DNA of 47,887 nt, taken from positions 1-47,887 of the IMG/VR virus record IMGVR_UViG_3300029286_000066; one strand, 5' to 3'. The translations under genes and the position numbers were made by a program. The notes under the pieces are model-generated. The model was not told the origin of the DNA, did not search any database, and saw only the letters and a program-made list of their open reading frames with translations. Below, in pieces: positions 7,281-15,670 of this stretch. Source of the DNA: a virus. Numbering within the stretch: position 1 is the stretch's first letter; each line of letters starts with the position of its first letter.

Positions 7281-7606
7281 TTTACAACTCCTAATACAGG
7301 AGGAACCGGAACATTGGGCAAGGAATTGGCAATGACAAGACCCGTTGTTGCCTGAACATAAACATCTTTGAGTTCTTTATTCAGGATTTTATACCCGAAT
7401 ACTGGAGGACGAACAAGGACCAATTCATCAGGATCACCAAGCATCGGAGAAAGTCTCATACCTTGCTGGGAAGTCTGAATAATTCTCGGATTTTTAATAA
7501 CTGTGACTTCTTTATTCAGCTTACCGATAACAAGACCTACTCCTTCAATCATTACACAAGCCAACTTGTCAGAAATTCTTTCATTAAGGATATGTCCCAT
7601 GTTCAT
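7277..7606 (-). CDS. Hypothetical protein between recA and exonuclease (109 aa)
   Basis: It overlaps both neighbours by 4 nt. The sequence is strand-rich with a repeated V/I/L-K/N pattern (ACVMIEGVGLVIGKL, EVTVIKNPRII, LVLVRPPVFGYKIL), resembling a small beta-barrel, and ends in a proline/valine-rich stretch (NVPVPPVLGVV). The fold suggests an Sm/LSM- or OB-like module, but I recognise no family. Confidence 0.6.
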   Translation of the reverse strand: MNMGHILNERISDKLACVMIEGVGLVIGKLNKEVTVIKNPRIIQTSQQGMRLSPMLGDPDELVLVRPPVFGYKILNKELKDVYVQATTGLVIANSLPNVPVPPVLGVVK

Positions 7607-8646
7607 CTCACTTTCTTTATACGGTTAAGGTTAAATTTCGATTCTGCTTCTTCCCAAAGATCAATAACTTTTTCCTTCAAATCATCTTGAAGATTATTAC
7701 TTTCAATGTATTTGATAGCAGCATTGAGGGCTTGATAAGTCTTGCCGTCAGGACAATGATATACACTAAGGTTCATCATGTCTTTGTAATACTGAAGGTT
7801 TGCTCGGATGTCATCAATGCCGTAACCAAAGATGATATAAATAGGAACTTCTCTGTAAGGATCATCTACGGTTGACTTCTTGATGTAGATGTCACTGTGT
7901 ATCCCGATTGCTTTTTTGATCTTCTTACCGTTAAAATCTTTCTCTTGGTAGATTAATTCCTTTTGAGACACCCTCAAACGAAGGGAAGAATAAAAAGCAA
8001 TTGCTTTTCCTCCTGGAGTAACTTCCCCGTAATCTCCTTGCCGAGTCTGATTTGTACAAGCAAGCAGCCAGTTGTTTTTAACAATGAGACGGGCAGTTTT
8101 ACGGAAACCGGTACTGAATTCTTTAGCACGTTTCATGCCCATTTTGTCACCCTTCGTCATTTCTAATTCAGTTGACAAAGCAGCTAAAGAGTCAGTTCCT
8201 ATGACGTTAATCAGTTTCGGATTCTTTGGTCTCCAAGATTCAATGGCTTCAAACACTTCGGTTACTGTATCAGGACGAGAGTAATCGGCAATTTCTAAGT
8301 TCATCTGGTAAATTCTTGCATACTCTTTATCAAGCCGGGCTTCTGGATCAAGAAACTTTGCATCTCCGTCTTTACTTTGGACGGAGGCACAAATTTCAGC
8401 AAGGATAGCTGTCTTTCCTGAACCTTCCCCCCCGAATATTTCCATCATGATACCACCAGGAACTCCCCCACCCCGTCTTCTCTTGCCAGAAATGGCAAGA
8501 TCAAGTAAAGTAGACCCGGTAGAAACTACCGAGTCTACTTCAATCTTACGGGTTGTGAAGGAGAAGTCCGAAGTATCAAGGTCAGCTTCAACAGCTTGTT
8601 TGACCTCTGCTACAGCTTCTTCGGTTCTCTTTCTGATGATTGGCAT
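7603..8646 (-). CDS. recA: RecA/UvsX-like recombinase
   Basis: A 347-residue RecA-fold protein with Walker A GGEGSGKT at residues 72-79, Walker B INVIGTDSLAAL (about 149-160), and a following loop where MTKGDKMGMKRAKEF replaces the L1 region. WLLACTNQTRQGDYGEVTPGGKAIAFYSS is the RecA L2/GGKA block. It forms filaments on ssDNA for strand exchange and replication restart. The neighbour (8646-9716) is the ssDNA-binding protein, which gives the T4-like pair UvsX-gp32. Length is close to bacterial RecA. Confidence 0.92.
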   Translation of the reverse strand: MPIIRKRTEEAVAEVKQAVEADLDTSDFSFTTRKIEVDSVVSTGSTLLDLAISGKRRRGGGVPGGIMMEIFGGEGSGKTAILAEICASVQSKDGDAKFLDPEARLDKEYARIYQMNLEIADYSRPDTVTEVFEAIESWRPKNPKLINVIGTDSLAALSTELEMTKGDKMGMKRAKEFSTGFRKTARLIVKNNWLLACTNQTRQGDYGEVTPGGKAIAFYSSLRLRVSQKELIYQEKDFNGKKIKKAIGIHSDIYIKKSTVDDPYREVPIYIIFGYGIDDIRANLQYYKDMMNLSVYHCPDGKTYQALNAAIKYIESNNLQDDLKEKVIDLWEEAESKFNLNRIKKVR

Positions 8647-9716
8647 TACCTTTCTCTCCTCGTAAGTTTCTTTTTCTCTGCCGGTGCCGCTGCTTTTGCT
8701 GCTGCTTCCGCTTCATCGAGTTCATCCTTTTTTGCTCGACAAGCTTTTCTTGCGACACAAGATCGGCACTCTTCGTAGGCATTGTAATCTGCACCGTAAG
8801 CTGCACCATAAGGACAGTCATCATCGGATGCTACTACAGGATCAGGGACATCTTCGGGTTCTTTTTCAACCGGTTTTTTGATTTCTTCCTTCTTGACTTC
8901 TCTTTTCGGCTCTTCTTTCTTTACTTCTTCTTTCTTCGACTCTTCTTTCGGTTTACGTTCATCTTCTTTCAAAAAAACTTCCACCTCTTTTGCTTCCCAG
9001 AACGCTAAGTAAACTTCATCATATTCAGGGATATGAATCAGTTCGTCAAGACAATGGGCACCGTCAAGTTGGTCTTCGGTAATTTCCGGACGATCTTTAA
9101 ATTCAAAAGCTGTGTATTTCAGAGTTCTTTTTGAACCAGTCTGCTGGAAATTGATCACTTTACCGTCATCAATATCGGCATAAAGAATCTCTCCTCCACC
9201 TCTCTTTTTGTGAGCAAACTCTTCAAGAGGAATTGTAAAGAGCCAATGACTTACATCAAAAATCTGCACACCTTTTGCCTCGTCACTTACGGTATCACAA
9301 CAAACGACATTGTAGATAGCTCGTTTTGTCGGGTTGAGGTCTTTCAGAGTTTCATCATCCGCTGCATCACTTTCCCTTAGTTCTGCTTGGTATTCACAAA
9401 TCGGACAACGCTTGCGGAATGTTCTGTTCAAACAGATATAGCTGTCTTCATTGACACCAACTCCTCTGTGAATGAACACCTCAAGAACAAAAGCTACTTT
9501 GCCGGGTTTCAGTTTAGGATGCTGTCCACCAGTGATGTAAGGAATGATGTAGAATTCATGAGTGTCTTCCTTCAGTTTCAAGAATTTGACACCTGCTTTT
9601 TTGTCAGGTTCGTAGATGTCCCGAAATCTACCACTGTCATTTTTACCGGCATAACTTTCATCATGCCTTTGTTTCATTTCCGATCTGTAAAGGTCTCGTC
9701 TGTCCGCTGCTTTCAT
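8646..9716 (-). CDS. gp32-like single-stranded DNA-binding protein
   Basis: A 356-residue protein. The zinc motif CPICEYQAELR (about 102-112) is followed by a conserved block with NVVCCD and GVQIFDVSHWLF, as in gp32-type SSBs of large phages. Residues about 248-290 are a highly charged K/E/P linker (KKEEVKKEEPKREVKK). The C-terminal segment has a second cysteine cluster (DDCPYGAAYGAD, ECRSCVARKAC) resembling that in the protein at 44850-45494. It protects ssDNA and organises replisome partners through the acidic linker. Overlap of 1 nt with recA indicates coupling. Confidence 0.82.
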   Translation of the reverse strand: MKAADRRDLYRSEMKQRHDESYAGKNDSGRFRDIYEPDKKAGVKFLKLKEDTHEFYIIPYITGGQHPKLKPGKVAFVLEVFIHRGVGVNEDSYICLNRTFRKRCPICEYQAELRESDAADDETLKDLNPTKRAIYNVVCCDTVSDEAKGVQIFDVSHWLFTIPLEEFAHKKRGGGEILYADIDDGKVINFQQTGSKRTLKYTAFEFKDRPEITEDQLDGAHCLDELIHIPEYDEVYLAFWEAKEVEVFLKEDERKPKEESKKEEVKKEEPKREVKKEEIKKPVEKEPEDVPDPVVASDDDCPYGAAYGADYNAYEECRSCVARKACRAKKDELDEAEAAAKAAAPAEKKKLTRRER

Positions 9717-9871
9717 GCTTTTCCTCCTTGTGTTTTCCTGATTTCTAATTCGTAAAATTCAATTTTGATTTCAAAATAGGATCGAACAATAGCCGATGTC
9801 ATCCATCTTACAAGAAAGTATAGATAAATCGGCCCTCCTATCAATAATGCCGCTACTTTCAATGTCTCCAT
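9713..9871 (-). CDS. Small membrane protein (52 aa)
   Basis: One hydrophobic segment near residues 5-21 (KVAALLIGGPIYLYFLV) is followed by basic and acidic helix (FEIKIEFYELEIRKT). Its stop overlaps the SSB start (ATGA). The RBS of the next gene (AAGGAGGAAAAGC) is inside its 3' end. It probably inserts in the inner membrane with the C-terminus in the cytoplasm. No function assigned. Confidence 0.6.
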   Translation of the reverse strand: METLKVAALLIGGPIYLYFLVRWMTSAIVRSYFEIKIEFYELEIRKTQGGKA

Positions 9872-9882
9872 AAAGTCCACCG

Positions 9883-10386
9883 TTATTCTTCTTTCCGAAT
9901 ACGTTTCAACATTCGAGGATGATTATCCATCTTCTCCCGTTGTTTTTCTTGTGAGATTTCAATAGCCATTTCATGCGGAGAATGTGTTCGAGAAGATGCT
10001 GAAAAGTAATTACCTTTGTAAAGCTCTGTAAGGATTTTCAATGCTGCTAATCTGTGGTCAAGAGCCTCTTTGCCTATTGCAAGAACATTTACACTGTTGA
10101 CAGCTTCTCCGTAAGCAAGATTGGCAGCAATCGTATCCGGGTGAAGCATAACCTGATTAGCAATCCAAGTTTCTGTAGGTTTTCCTGAAACCCCGTAAGC
10201 ATCAGGGTCTTGCCTGATTTCGTTGTCAACAGTAGCTTTTACCATAGCTAACTGATCTTTTGCATGATCTCTTTCCGACATAGCCTCTGCCCATTCTCTA
10301 CCTACTTTTTCAAACTTAGCAGGCTGTTCAAGAATTGCGGTGTCAAGATCGAGAATGTCAAGTTTTAGGTCATCTTGTAAACTCAT
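9883..10386 (-). CDS. Hypothetical helical protein (167 aa)
   Basis: The start is set at 10386 (MSLQDDLKLDILDLD) because the upstream in-frame ATG at 10404 overlaps the predicted transcription start and would contain AAAGGAG, the RBS for 10386. The protein is all-helical, with segments such as EWAEAMSERDHAKDQLAMVK, an acidic N-terminus and a basic C-terminus (RMLKRIRKEE). It resembles phage proteins encoded beside SSB genes, but I cannot name a family. Confidence 0.65.
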   Translation of the reverse strand: MSLQDDLKLDILDLDTAILEQPAKFEKVGREWAEAMSERDHAKDQLAMVKATVDNEIRQDPDAYGVSGKPTETWIANQVMLHPDTIAANLAYGEAVNSVNVLAIGKEALDHRLAALKILTELYKGNYFSASSRTHSPHEMAIEISQEKQREKMDNHPRMLKRIRKEE

Positions 10387-10408
10387 ATTATCATCTCCTT
10401 TCATATTG

Positions 10409-10417
10409 ATTATAGCA
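10409..10417 (-). promoter_or_regulatory. Extended -10 promoter
   Basis: The minus strand reads TGCTATAAT (10417-10409), a consensus -10 with the TGN extension. The -35 region has only a weak match, as expected for extended -10 promoters. It lies 23 nt upstream of the start at 10386 and would give a leader of about 15 nt. It would drive the SSB-recA-SbcCD operon independently of the clamp-loader gene. Confidence 0.65.
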
Positions 10418-10439
10418 TACTTTGTGTAAAAATCTGAGA

Positions 10440-12521
10440 CTATTTCAAGGTCAATGAAATATAAATTTGGTTTACTATCCCTGCTTTTGCATTGTAGAAG
10501 TTCGGTTCACTGAAAGTATCAATGACGGCAGACAATCTATCATCACGATCTTTGTTAAGAAGAACAGCAATCATATATCCGAGAATCATTTGTCTAAGTT
10601 TCTCCGGTTCAATTTCTGCAAGTAATTCTTTGACCAACTTCTTGACATCTTTCCAAGAAGAACCTTTCAAGATTGCTTGGCATAATTCTTTGCTGCTTGC
10701 ACTCACTAAAGTTACTGCTGAGAGTGCGGCAATTGCTCGGTCCTCGTCTTCAATATCAATAACTGAGTCTAACATCACAACTGCATTTCTGGACAACCCT
10801 TCAGACAACAAAACAATCTCTTTTAAGATTGATTCCGGGTAATCATCAAGTCCTTCTTTCTTTGTAATGCTTCTTAACAGACCCATCATCTCCATTGTTT
10901 TCAATGGTTTAGTGGCATATTGATGACACCTGCCAATAAGTGTAGGAAGCAATTGATCAGGTTCCGTTGTACAAAGAATAAAATAAACGTGATTAGGAGG
11001 ATCTTCAAGCAGTTTCAGCAAGGCGGATTGACTGTCTCTTGTTTGCCTATGGCAGTTATGCACCAACACCTCATTAGCGAAGTAAGAAGGATGACCATCA
11101 ATTTCTAAATCATAGAACTCTACATACCCTTGATTCTTTTCTGCACTGCCGATAATACTAGAGAAAGACTCGTCATTACAGTTTGGTTCATAAATCTCAA
11201 CACGGTCCACCCTAATTCGTTTAGAAGCTTTGTCTTTTTCCGATCCAGTTCTTTTCGACCAGCTATCTTGTGACTCCATCCGTCTAATTCGATTGCTATC
11301 ATAAGATCCGGATTTGCTATATCTATTTTGTAATGATGTGGAAATCCTTCTGAAGAATTTTTTCCAGTTTTTACTACATAATTGTTTTTCCATGAACTCC
11401 CTAAAGAAGTCAATAATAAAAGTTCCGGAGCACTGGGGACTGAGCCATTCCCCCCACGTCGAGGTAGCACAAGAAGAGTTCCGTTCAATCTGCGAGAAGC
11501 TATTTGTTTTTTTACCACCCCCGGTATTTGTGAGGGGTTGTTCTTTTTCATTCTTTCTGAGGAAGCTTGATTTAATTTTGCCCTTAATGAAGGCTCCATA
11601 TTGGCAAGACCTTGTCGATGTTTTTCTTTGTATTCTAAAGAATTCCTCATTTCTACTATATGAGGAAGCCGTTGTCGGTATTTGCCAACACAACTCTGGG
11701 AACAGAATCTTCCGTGCTCTTTGTGGGATACCATATATGTGAAAAGATTTCCACAATATTCGCAAGGTTTTTGACCAGTGATTCCCATTCCTTTCTCTCG
11801 ACTTTTCTTTTTGCTCGCACAAGATTTGCTGCAACAAACGGTCTTGTTTCGATTTTTGTACACAAATTCGTTTTGACATTCCGGACAAATATGTTTCATC
11901 GTATTTTATTTTCTCCTTTCTTAGATAGCTGTTGTCATACACACTATCACAAGAAAAGTCGAAAATCAAACTATTTCTTGTCAGTTCTTTTGCTTTTACC
12001 CAACCAGTATCTGTAAAAAACAAATGATCGGAAGAACAGATAGTTTCAGATTTATTGGTGATTACTTTAACTACTCTGTTTAAAGAAACCTTATTTTTAA
12101 AAATTGATTTTACTTTTTCTTTTCCGGATAGATTAAAAACAACATCCCCCGGAATTATATTTTGAATCTCTTTCTTACCAGTGGGTGTTTCCACCATAGT
12201 TCCTTTAGCAAAACATTCATCGAGGATATAGACTCTTGTATTGCCGAGTATTGGTGCATACACACAAGTTTCTGCAAGGGCTCTGACAGAATCAATACCT
12301 CTAAGATTAGACATATTCAATTCTTCCACGTTTTCACATTTCAGCATTGTTCCGATGATTCTTGCGAATGTTGTTTTACCTGTTCCTGTAGGACCACTGA
12401 ATAAGAAAGCATGAGGAAAGTCTTTCTTTCTACTAAAGATTCCTTCTAATCCATCTTTGATTGATTGATTACCAAACACATCTTCGATTTTTCCTGGTCT
12501 ATGGATTGTTTGCAGGGGCAT
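10440..12521 (-). CDS. Clamp-loader large subunit (AAA+) interrupted by an intein
   Basis: The precursor is 693 residues. Residues 1-102 and 490-693 are the exteins. Walker A is GPTGTGKT (43-50). Walker B is VYILDE, directly interrupted after its Glu (102). After splicing, DE joins to CHRQT, giving the DECH-box of gamma/tau and T4 gp44-type loaders. The C-extein has sensor-1 (YFILCTTEP), the Arg-finger-like region (LIGRCHQY) and a helical collar. The spliced protein would be about 306 residues, the size of T4 gp44 (319). No separate small loader subunit was recognised nearby. The protein loads the sliding clamp encoded at 15904-17031. Confidence 0.9.
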   Translation of the reverse strand: MPLQTIHRPGKIEDVFGNQSIKDGLEGIFSRKKDFPHAFLFSGPTGTGKTTFARIIGTMLKCENVEELNMSNLRGIDSVRALAETCVYAPILGNTRVYILDECFAKGTMVETPTGKKEIQNIIPGDVVFNLSGKEKVKSIFKNKVSLNRVVKVITNKSETICSSDHLFFTDTGWVKAKELTRNSLIFDFSCDSVYDNSYLRKEKIKYDETYLSGMSKRICVQKSKQDRLLQQILCEQKEKSRERNGNHWSKTLRILWKSFHIYGIPQRARKILFPELCWQIPTTASSYSRNEEFFRIQRKTSTRSCQYGAFIKGKIKSSFLRKNEKEQPLTNTGGGKKTNSFSQIERNSSCATSTWGEWLSPQCSGTFIIDFFREFMEKQLCSKNWKKFFRRISTSLQNRYSKSGSYDSNRIRRMESQDSWSKRTGSEKDKASKRIRVDRVEIYEPNCNDESFSSIIGSAEKNQGYVEFYDLEIDGHPSYFANEVLVHNCHRQTRDSQSALLKLLEDPPNHVYFILCTTEPDQLLPTLIGRCHQYATKPLKTMEMMGLLRSITKKEGLDDYPESILKEIVLLSEGLSRNAVVMLDSVIDIEDEDRAIAALSAVTLVSASSKELCQAILKGSSWKDVKKLVKELLAEIEPEKLRQMILGYMIAVLLNKDRDDRLSAVIDTFSEPNFYNAKAGIVNQIYISLTLK
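11055..12215 (-). mobile_element. Intein in the clamp loader, with out-of-frame endonuclease gene
   Basis: An intein of 387 codons begins with Cys (CFAKGTMVETPTGKKEI, block A) at residue 103. Block B looks like SSDHLFFTDTGWVKA. Block F is VEFYDLEIDGHPSYF and block G is VLVHN, followed by Cys (+1). The splicing domain is about 105 residues plus about 22, the size of a mini-intein. The 260 codons between (residues about 208-467) are low-complexity S/R/K-rich in this frame but open, because they encode an endonuclease in the +1 frame (11120-11899). Insertion is at the Walker B site, a known hot spot. Confidence 0.88.
11120..11899 (-). CDS. EDxHD/Vsr-like homing endonuclease nested in the intein
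   Basis: A 259-residue protein encoded out of frame inside the intein, with its own AAAGGAG 14 nt before the ATG. It has two zinc-finger-like modules (CPECQNEF...CCSKSC and CEYCGNLF...FCSQSC), a K/R-rich linker, and a C-terminal catalytic domain with FPHHYKIDIANPDLM, AIELDGWSH and RKKTKLLNELGWTVLRF. This is the arrangement of Vsr/DUF559-type nucleases, a group that includes the EDxHD homing endonuclease I-Bth0305I. It would cut intein-less clamp-loader alleles and drive homing of the whole intein. Confidence 0.82.
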   Translation of the reverse strand: MKHICPECQNEFVYKNRNKTVCCSKSCASKKKSREKGMGITGQKPCEYCGNLFTYMVSHKEHGRFCSQSCVGKYRQRLPHIVEMRNSLEYKEKHRQGLANMEPSLRAKLNQASSERMKKNNPSQIPGVVKKQIASRRLNGTLLVLPRRGGNGSVPSAPELLLLTSLGSSWKNNYVVKTGKNSSEGFPHHYKIDIANPDLMIAIELDGWSHKIAGRKELDRKKTKLLNELGWTVLRFMNQTVMTSLSLVLSAVQKRIKGM

Positions 12522-12523
12522 AT

Positions 12524-12745
12524 TTATTCTCCTTTTGTTTCAGGTTCCATTATTTTAGGTCCCCATACAGCAATGTCATAGGGTTTTGCTGCATAGACTC
12601 TTGGTCCGTTCAAACCTCGATCAAAAACACAAGTGATAAACAACATCGGAACTTCTCCGTTAATATCTACAATCAAATCATACCACTGATGACTTTTTGT
12701 AGATTTTGCAAAATACAAACCTGTTTCTTGCGGAACTTTTGACAT
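12524..12745 (-). CDS. Hypothetical protein between polymerase and clamp loader (73 aa)
   Basis: A compact strand-rich sequence (GLYFAKSTKSHQWYDLIVDING, MLFITCVFD, YDIAVWGPKI) with an acidic, lysine-containing tail. It resembles short single-domain phage proteins with a beta-sandwich, but I recognise no family. It is 2 nt from the clamp loader start and 1 nt from the polymerase stop, so it belongs to the replisome operon. Confidence 0.65.
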   Translation of the reverse strand: MSKVPQETGLYFAKSTKSHQWYDLIVDINGEVPMLFITCVFDRGLNGPRVYAAKPYDIAVWGPKIMEPETKGE

Positions 12746-12746
12746 T

Positions 12747-15281
12747 TTAATCTCCTTTGATTTCCTCCTTGGAATACCAAGACTGATCTATTTCTGTTTT
12801 TTCCCATTCAACAGGAACAGGAACATTAATCCATTCGTAATTTTCTCTTATCCTTTCTGTAGCAATTTCCGTACACAGTTTGACCACAAATTCATATTCA
12901 TCAGGAACACAATCTATGATACAGCAATCATGAATTTGTCCGATTACTTTAGATTTCATTTGCCGTTGCCTAAATTCAGCAACGATTTGTGTCAGGCTCC
13001 AAAGTAGACAATGAAAAGCTGTTCCTTGGAAAGCATAATTAACAATGGCATTTCTACCCATATAACCAGAACATCTGAAACCCGTAAGCAGTTCTACATA
13101 TCCGGTCTTTTCATATTTCTTATACCAACCCTCTTGCCATTCTTTAAACACATGAAACTTTTTCCAATATTTTTCTTCTACTTCTTTAACGTGCTGCACA
13201 AAATCAGCTTCTGCTTTTGCTTTATTTTTGATCACACCTTTGTCAAGAAGATGTTCATAAACGGTTATACCATCTCCTGTAGGCAAATCTTTGCACTCTC
13301 TCCAGATGTTTCTTCCGCAGTTTCCCCAGTAAGAACCGTACCATTCAGGGAAGATGAAACCATTCTTTGTATAGAATCTCAGGTTCTTTGTGACTTTATC
13401 GTGGAGCAGTAAAAAGATGTCTGCCGCAGTATCACGGTGCATATCTGTTGATGTGTCTTTGCAATAAGATATAAGAACAGGATCTCCTGTGTATGCACAG
13501 CCCATTTTTACTTCGATACCGGAATAGTCAAAGTCTACAATCATGTTTCCTTCAGACGGAATTATACCTGATCTTGCATATCTTTTAGCTTCCTCATTAC
13601 GAACGGGTATGTTTTGCAAATTGGGCCGATCCGATTGGCCGCGAAAAGTTTTAGGGATTACCAGTCCAAAGAAAGGATGAATGCGTTCATCATCATCTAT
13701 TTCCCGTAAGAACTGCTTCATGTAAGTACCATCTGTTTTTTTAATCTGACTTAGTTTTGTAATCTCCTTAGCAAGAGGAGTGTTCAATTTGCTCATTGTA
13801 TCAGCATCAACGGAGTTATTTCCTTTGTCTGTGACTTTCGGTGGTTTGAGTTTCATGATGTCAAAGAACATCATCCTCAAATCATCAGAAGAACCGAGAT
13901 TAGGAAGTCTGCCCGTTGCTTTGAGGAACCGTTGACATTCATCATAAGCAAGTAGTTCCTTCTTTCTTTCTTCAATCTGTTTCTCTAATTCAATATGAGA
14001 ATTTTTGTAATAAGGAACATCAACATTTACACCGTTAATCTGAACATCTCCGAGAGCTAAAGTGCCTTCTACGAATAGATCAAGACCTTTATCAAGATGA
14101 TCATCTATTAATTCTTTTTGTAGACGAAATAATCCTTTAGTTAAATAAGAATCAATTCCTCCATACAAAAGAAGCTTGTTTATCGGTGCTTGTAGCACAC
14201 GATTAAAACCTTTTTCATCGGCATCCTCAAGATACGGGCTGATCTCTTTTGCATAATCACCAACACCCCAATGAATAAAGGATTGAAACTTCAATCCTGT
14301 GTATTTAGATCGGTTGTCAATGATATGAGCTGCAAGCATTGTGTCCCAGTGCCAGTTATTCGGTTCTATTCCAAGCATTACTTTAGACCAGACATGTTCA
14401 AATTGGGCATTATGGGCTATCTTTTTAGATTTATTCAACAAAACATCTTTCCATCTTCTTTCAATCTGTCTTTGTTGAAGAGGTGTCCATATATGTTGAA
14501 GAGGAAAAGAATAAGCTCCCATCTTATTATCTACAGCAAAGGAAACGGTAGCTATTTTATGACCTTTTCTGTAAGGTTTTAATCCTGTAGTCTCATAATC
14601 AAAGAATAAGTGAGATGAAGGATGCTTTATTTCTTCTTCTAATGAATCACAAACCGCATCGTAATCTTTTAATAGGACTATTTTATCAAAGTCGGGGCTG
14701 TATTCTTTAGAGACATCTTGTTTATTCCGGATGCAATGAATGGCAAATTTTAAATCCCTTTCAAATTGAGATTGAGTTAAGGAATCCTCACTCTTCTTAA
14801 AAGCATAAGAAGGATGAAACATCGGAATAACCCAAGCATTGTTTTCATGATCAGGAATACAAAGACCTCTCCATCGAGAAGGAGAAAGATCAGAGAAACG
14901 ATTCATATAGAATGAGGAAATAGCTGCTTCCCCCATTAGCCATATGAATTTAGGTTTCAAATCTTTAATGGCTTTTTCGATATGAGGATAGCAGCAAGCT
15001 ATCTCCTCCCTTGTTGGCCCATCTTCTCTTGTTGTTCTGCACCGAACAGCATCAGTCTTCCAGAAATCCTTGTAAAGATCAATACCCATACCACTTAGAG
15101 CATCTTTGAAAAAAGAACCGATGTCTCCGTCTCCAGGGGATTCTCCGATTACTAAAGTGCTTAGACTTCCTTCTCCTTTGATTTCAGACTTAGGACGAAT
15201 CTTTGTATTAAGACCACAATCGGAACACATGTGTTCTGTTGAACGGGTAACGAAATCATCCATCGAAAAGAATCCTGACAT
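12747..15281 (-). CDS. polA: Uracil-DNA-glycosylase-like domain fused to family A DNA polymerase
   Basis: 844 residues. Residues 1-185 look like a family 4/5 UDG: CSDCGL (19-24) plus VRCRTTREDG and EIACCYP supply four cysteines for an Fe-S cluster, GESPGDGD is motif A and MFHPSYAF is motif B. Next is a DnaQ-like 3'-5' exonuclease (FFDYETTGLKPY). The polymerase domain has motif A DFDYSGIEVKMG, motif B with LRFYTKNG...WYGSYWG, and motif C QIHDCCIID. There is no 5'-3' nuclease domain; that activity comes from 6417-7280. UDG-PolA fusions are known in some large phages, from memory. Whether the UDG part is catalytic is uncertain: it may only sense uracil or bind DNA. Confidence 0.9.
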   Translation of the reverse strand: MSGFFSMDDFVTRSTEHMCSDCGLNTKIRPKSEIKGEGSLSTLVIGESPGDGDIGSFFKDALSGMGIDLYKDFWKTDAVRCRTTREDGPTREEIACCYPHIEKAIKDLKPKFIWLMGEAAISSFYMNRFSDLSPSRWRGLCIPDHENNAWVIPMFHPSYAFKKSEDSLTQSQFERDLKFAIHCIRNKQDVSKEYSPDFDKIVLLKDYDAVCDSLEEEIKHPSSHLFFDYETTGLKPYRKGHKIATVSFAVDNKMGAYSFPLQHIWTPLQQRQIERRWKDVLLNKSKKIAHNAQFEHVWSKVMLGIEPNNWHWDTMLAAHIIDNRSKYTGLKFQSFIHWGVGDYAKEISPYLEDADEKGFNRVLQAPINKLLLYGGIDSYLTKGLFRLQKELIDDHLDKGLDLFVEGTLALGDVQINGVNVDVPYYKNSHIELEKQIEERKKELLAYDECQRFLKATGRLPNLGSSDDLRMMFFDIMKLKPPKVTDKGNNSVDADTMSKLNTPLAKEITKLSQIKKTDGTYMKQFLREIDDDERIHPFFGLVIPKTFRGQSDRPNLQNIPVRNEEAKRYARSGIIPSEGNMIVDFDYSGIEVKMGCAYTGDPVLISYCKDTSTDMHRDTAADIFLLLHDKVTKNLRFYTKNGFIFPEWYGSYWGNCGRNIWRECKDLPTGDGITVYEHLLDKGVIKNKAKAEADFVQHVKEVEEKYWKKFHVFKEWQEGWYKKYEKTGYVELLTGFRCSGYMGRNAIVNYAFQGTAFHCLLWSLTQIVAEFRQRQMKSKVIGQIHDCCIIDCVPDEYEFVVKLCTEIATERIRENYEWINVPVPVEWEKTEIDQSWYSKEEIKGD

Positions 15282-15283
15282 GA

Positions 15284-15670
15284 TTACTCCTCTAAATACA
15301 GTAATGCTTCTTCAAAAGAAGGGAACACATTAACCCTGTTAAGCCAGTGAAATACGTTTTCTCGTTCTCCTACTAATATGATTAGTTTTCGATAGGCAAT
15401 GGCTACGCCTAATTCAACGTGTCTTCCTCCTCTGCCACTACGAAAAAATGAAGGGTCACTTCGGCAAATAAAAGCATCTGCCCTTATAATATCCTGCATA
15501 TCTTCTTTTGCAAATTCTTTACGTTGTAAATCATCAGAGGCATCTGCTATAATTTCATGACCTCCTTTAATCCATCTTGAAGTTACGGTATGCCCATATT
15601 CATTTAATTTCTGTTCCCATTCTCTCATTAATGGATGATCTTGGTATCGAGAAGCTAAATATATTTTCAT
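15284..15670 (-). CDS. Nucleoside 2-deoxyribosyltransferase-like protein
   Basis: The N-terminal MKIYLASRYQD and the conserved GRGGRHVELGVAIAYRK (about 84-100) match the nucleoside 2-deoxyribosyltransferase-like superfamily, whose members exchange or hydrolyse the base on deoxynucleosides. 128 residues is normal. The Glu in RHVELG is the likely catalytic residue. In a phage making a modified base it could adjust nucleotide pools or act on a modified nucleotide, but its substrate is unknown. Confidence 0.75.
   Translation of the reverse strand: MKIYLASRYQDHPLMREWEQKLNEYGHTVTSRWIKGGHEIIADASDDLQRKEFAKEDMQDIIRADAFICRSDPSFFRSGRGGRHVELGVAIAYRKLIILVGERENVFHWLNRVNVFPSFEEALLYLEE

Noticed and set aside
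11120-11899. Intein-frame translation as an in-frame homing endonuclease
   Set aside because: In the intein frame the region is low-complexity S/R/K-rich without nuclease motifs. The +1 frame has the zinc modules and Vsr-like core, so that is the coding frame.
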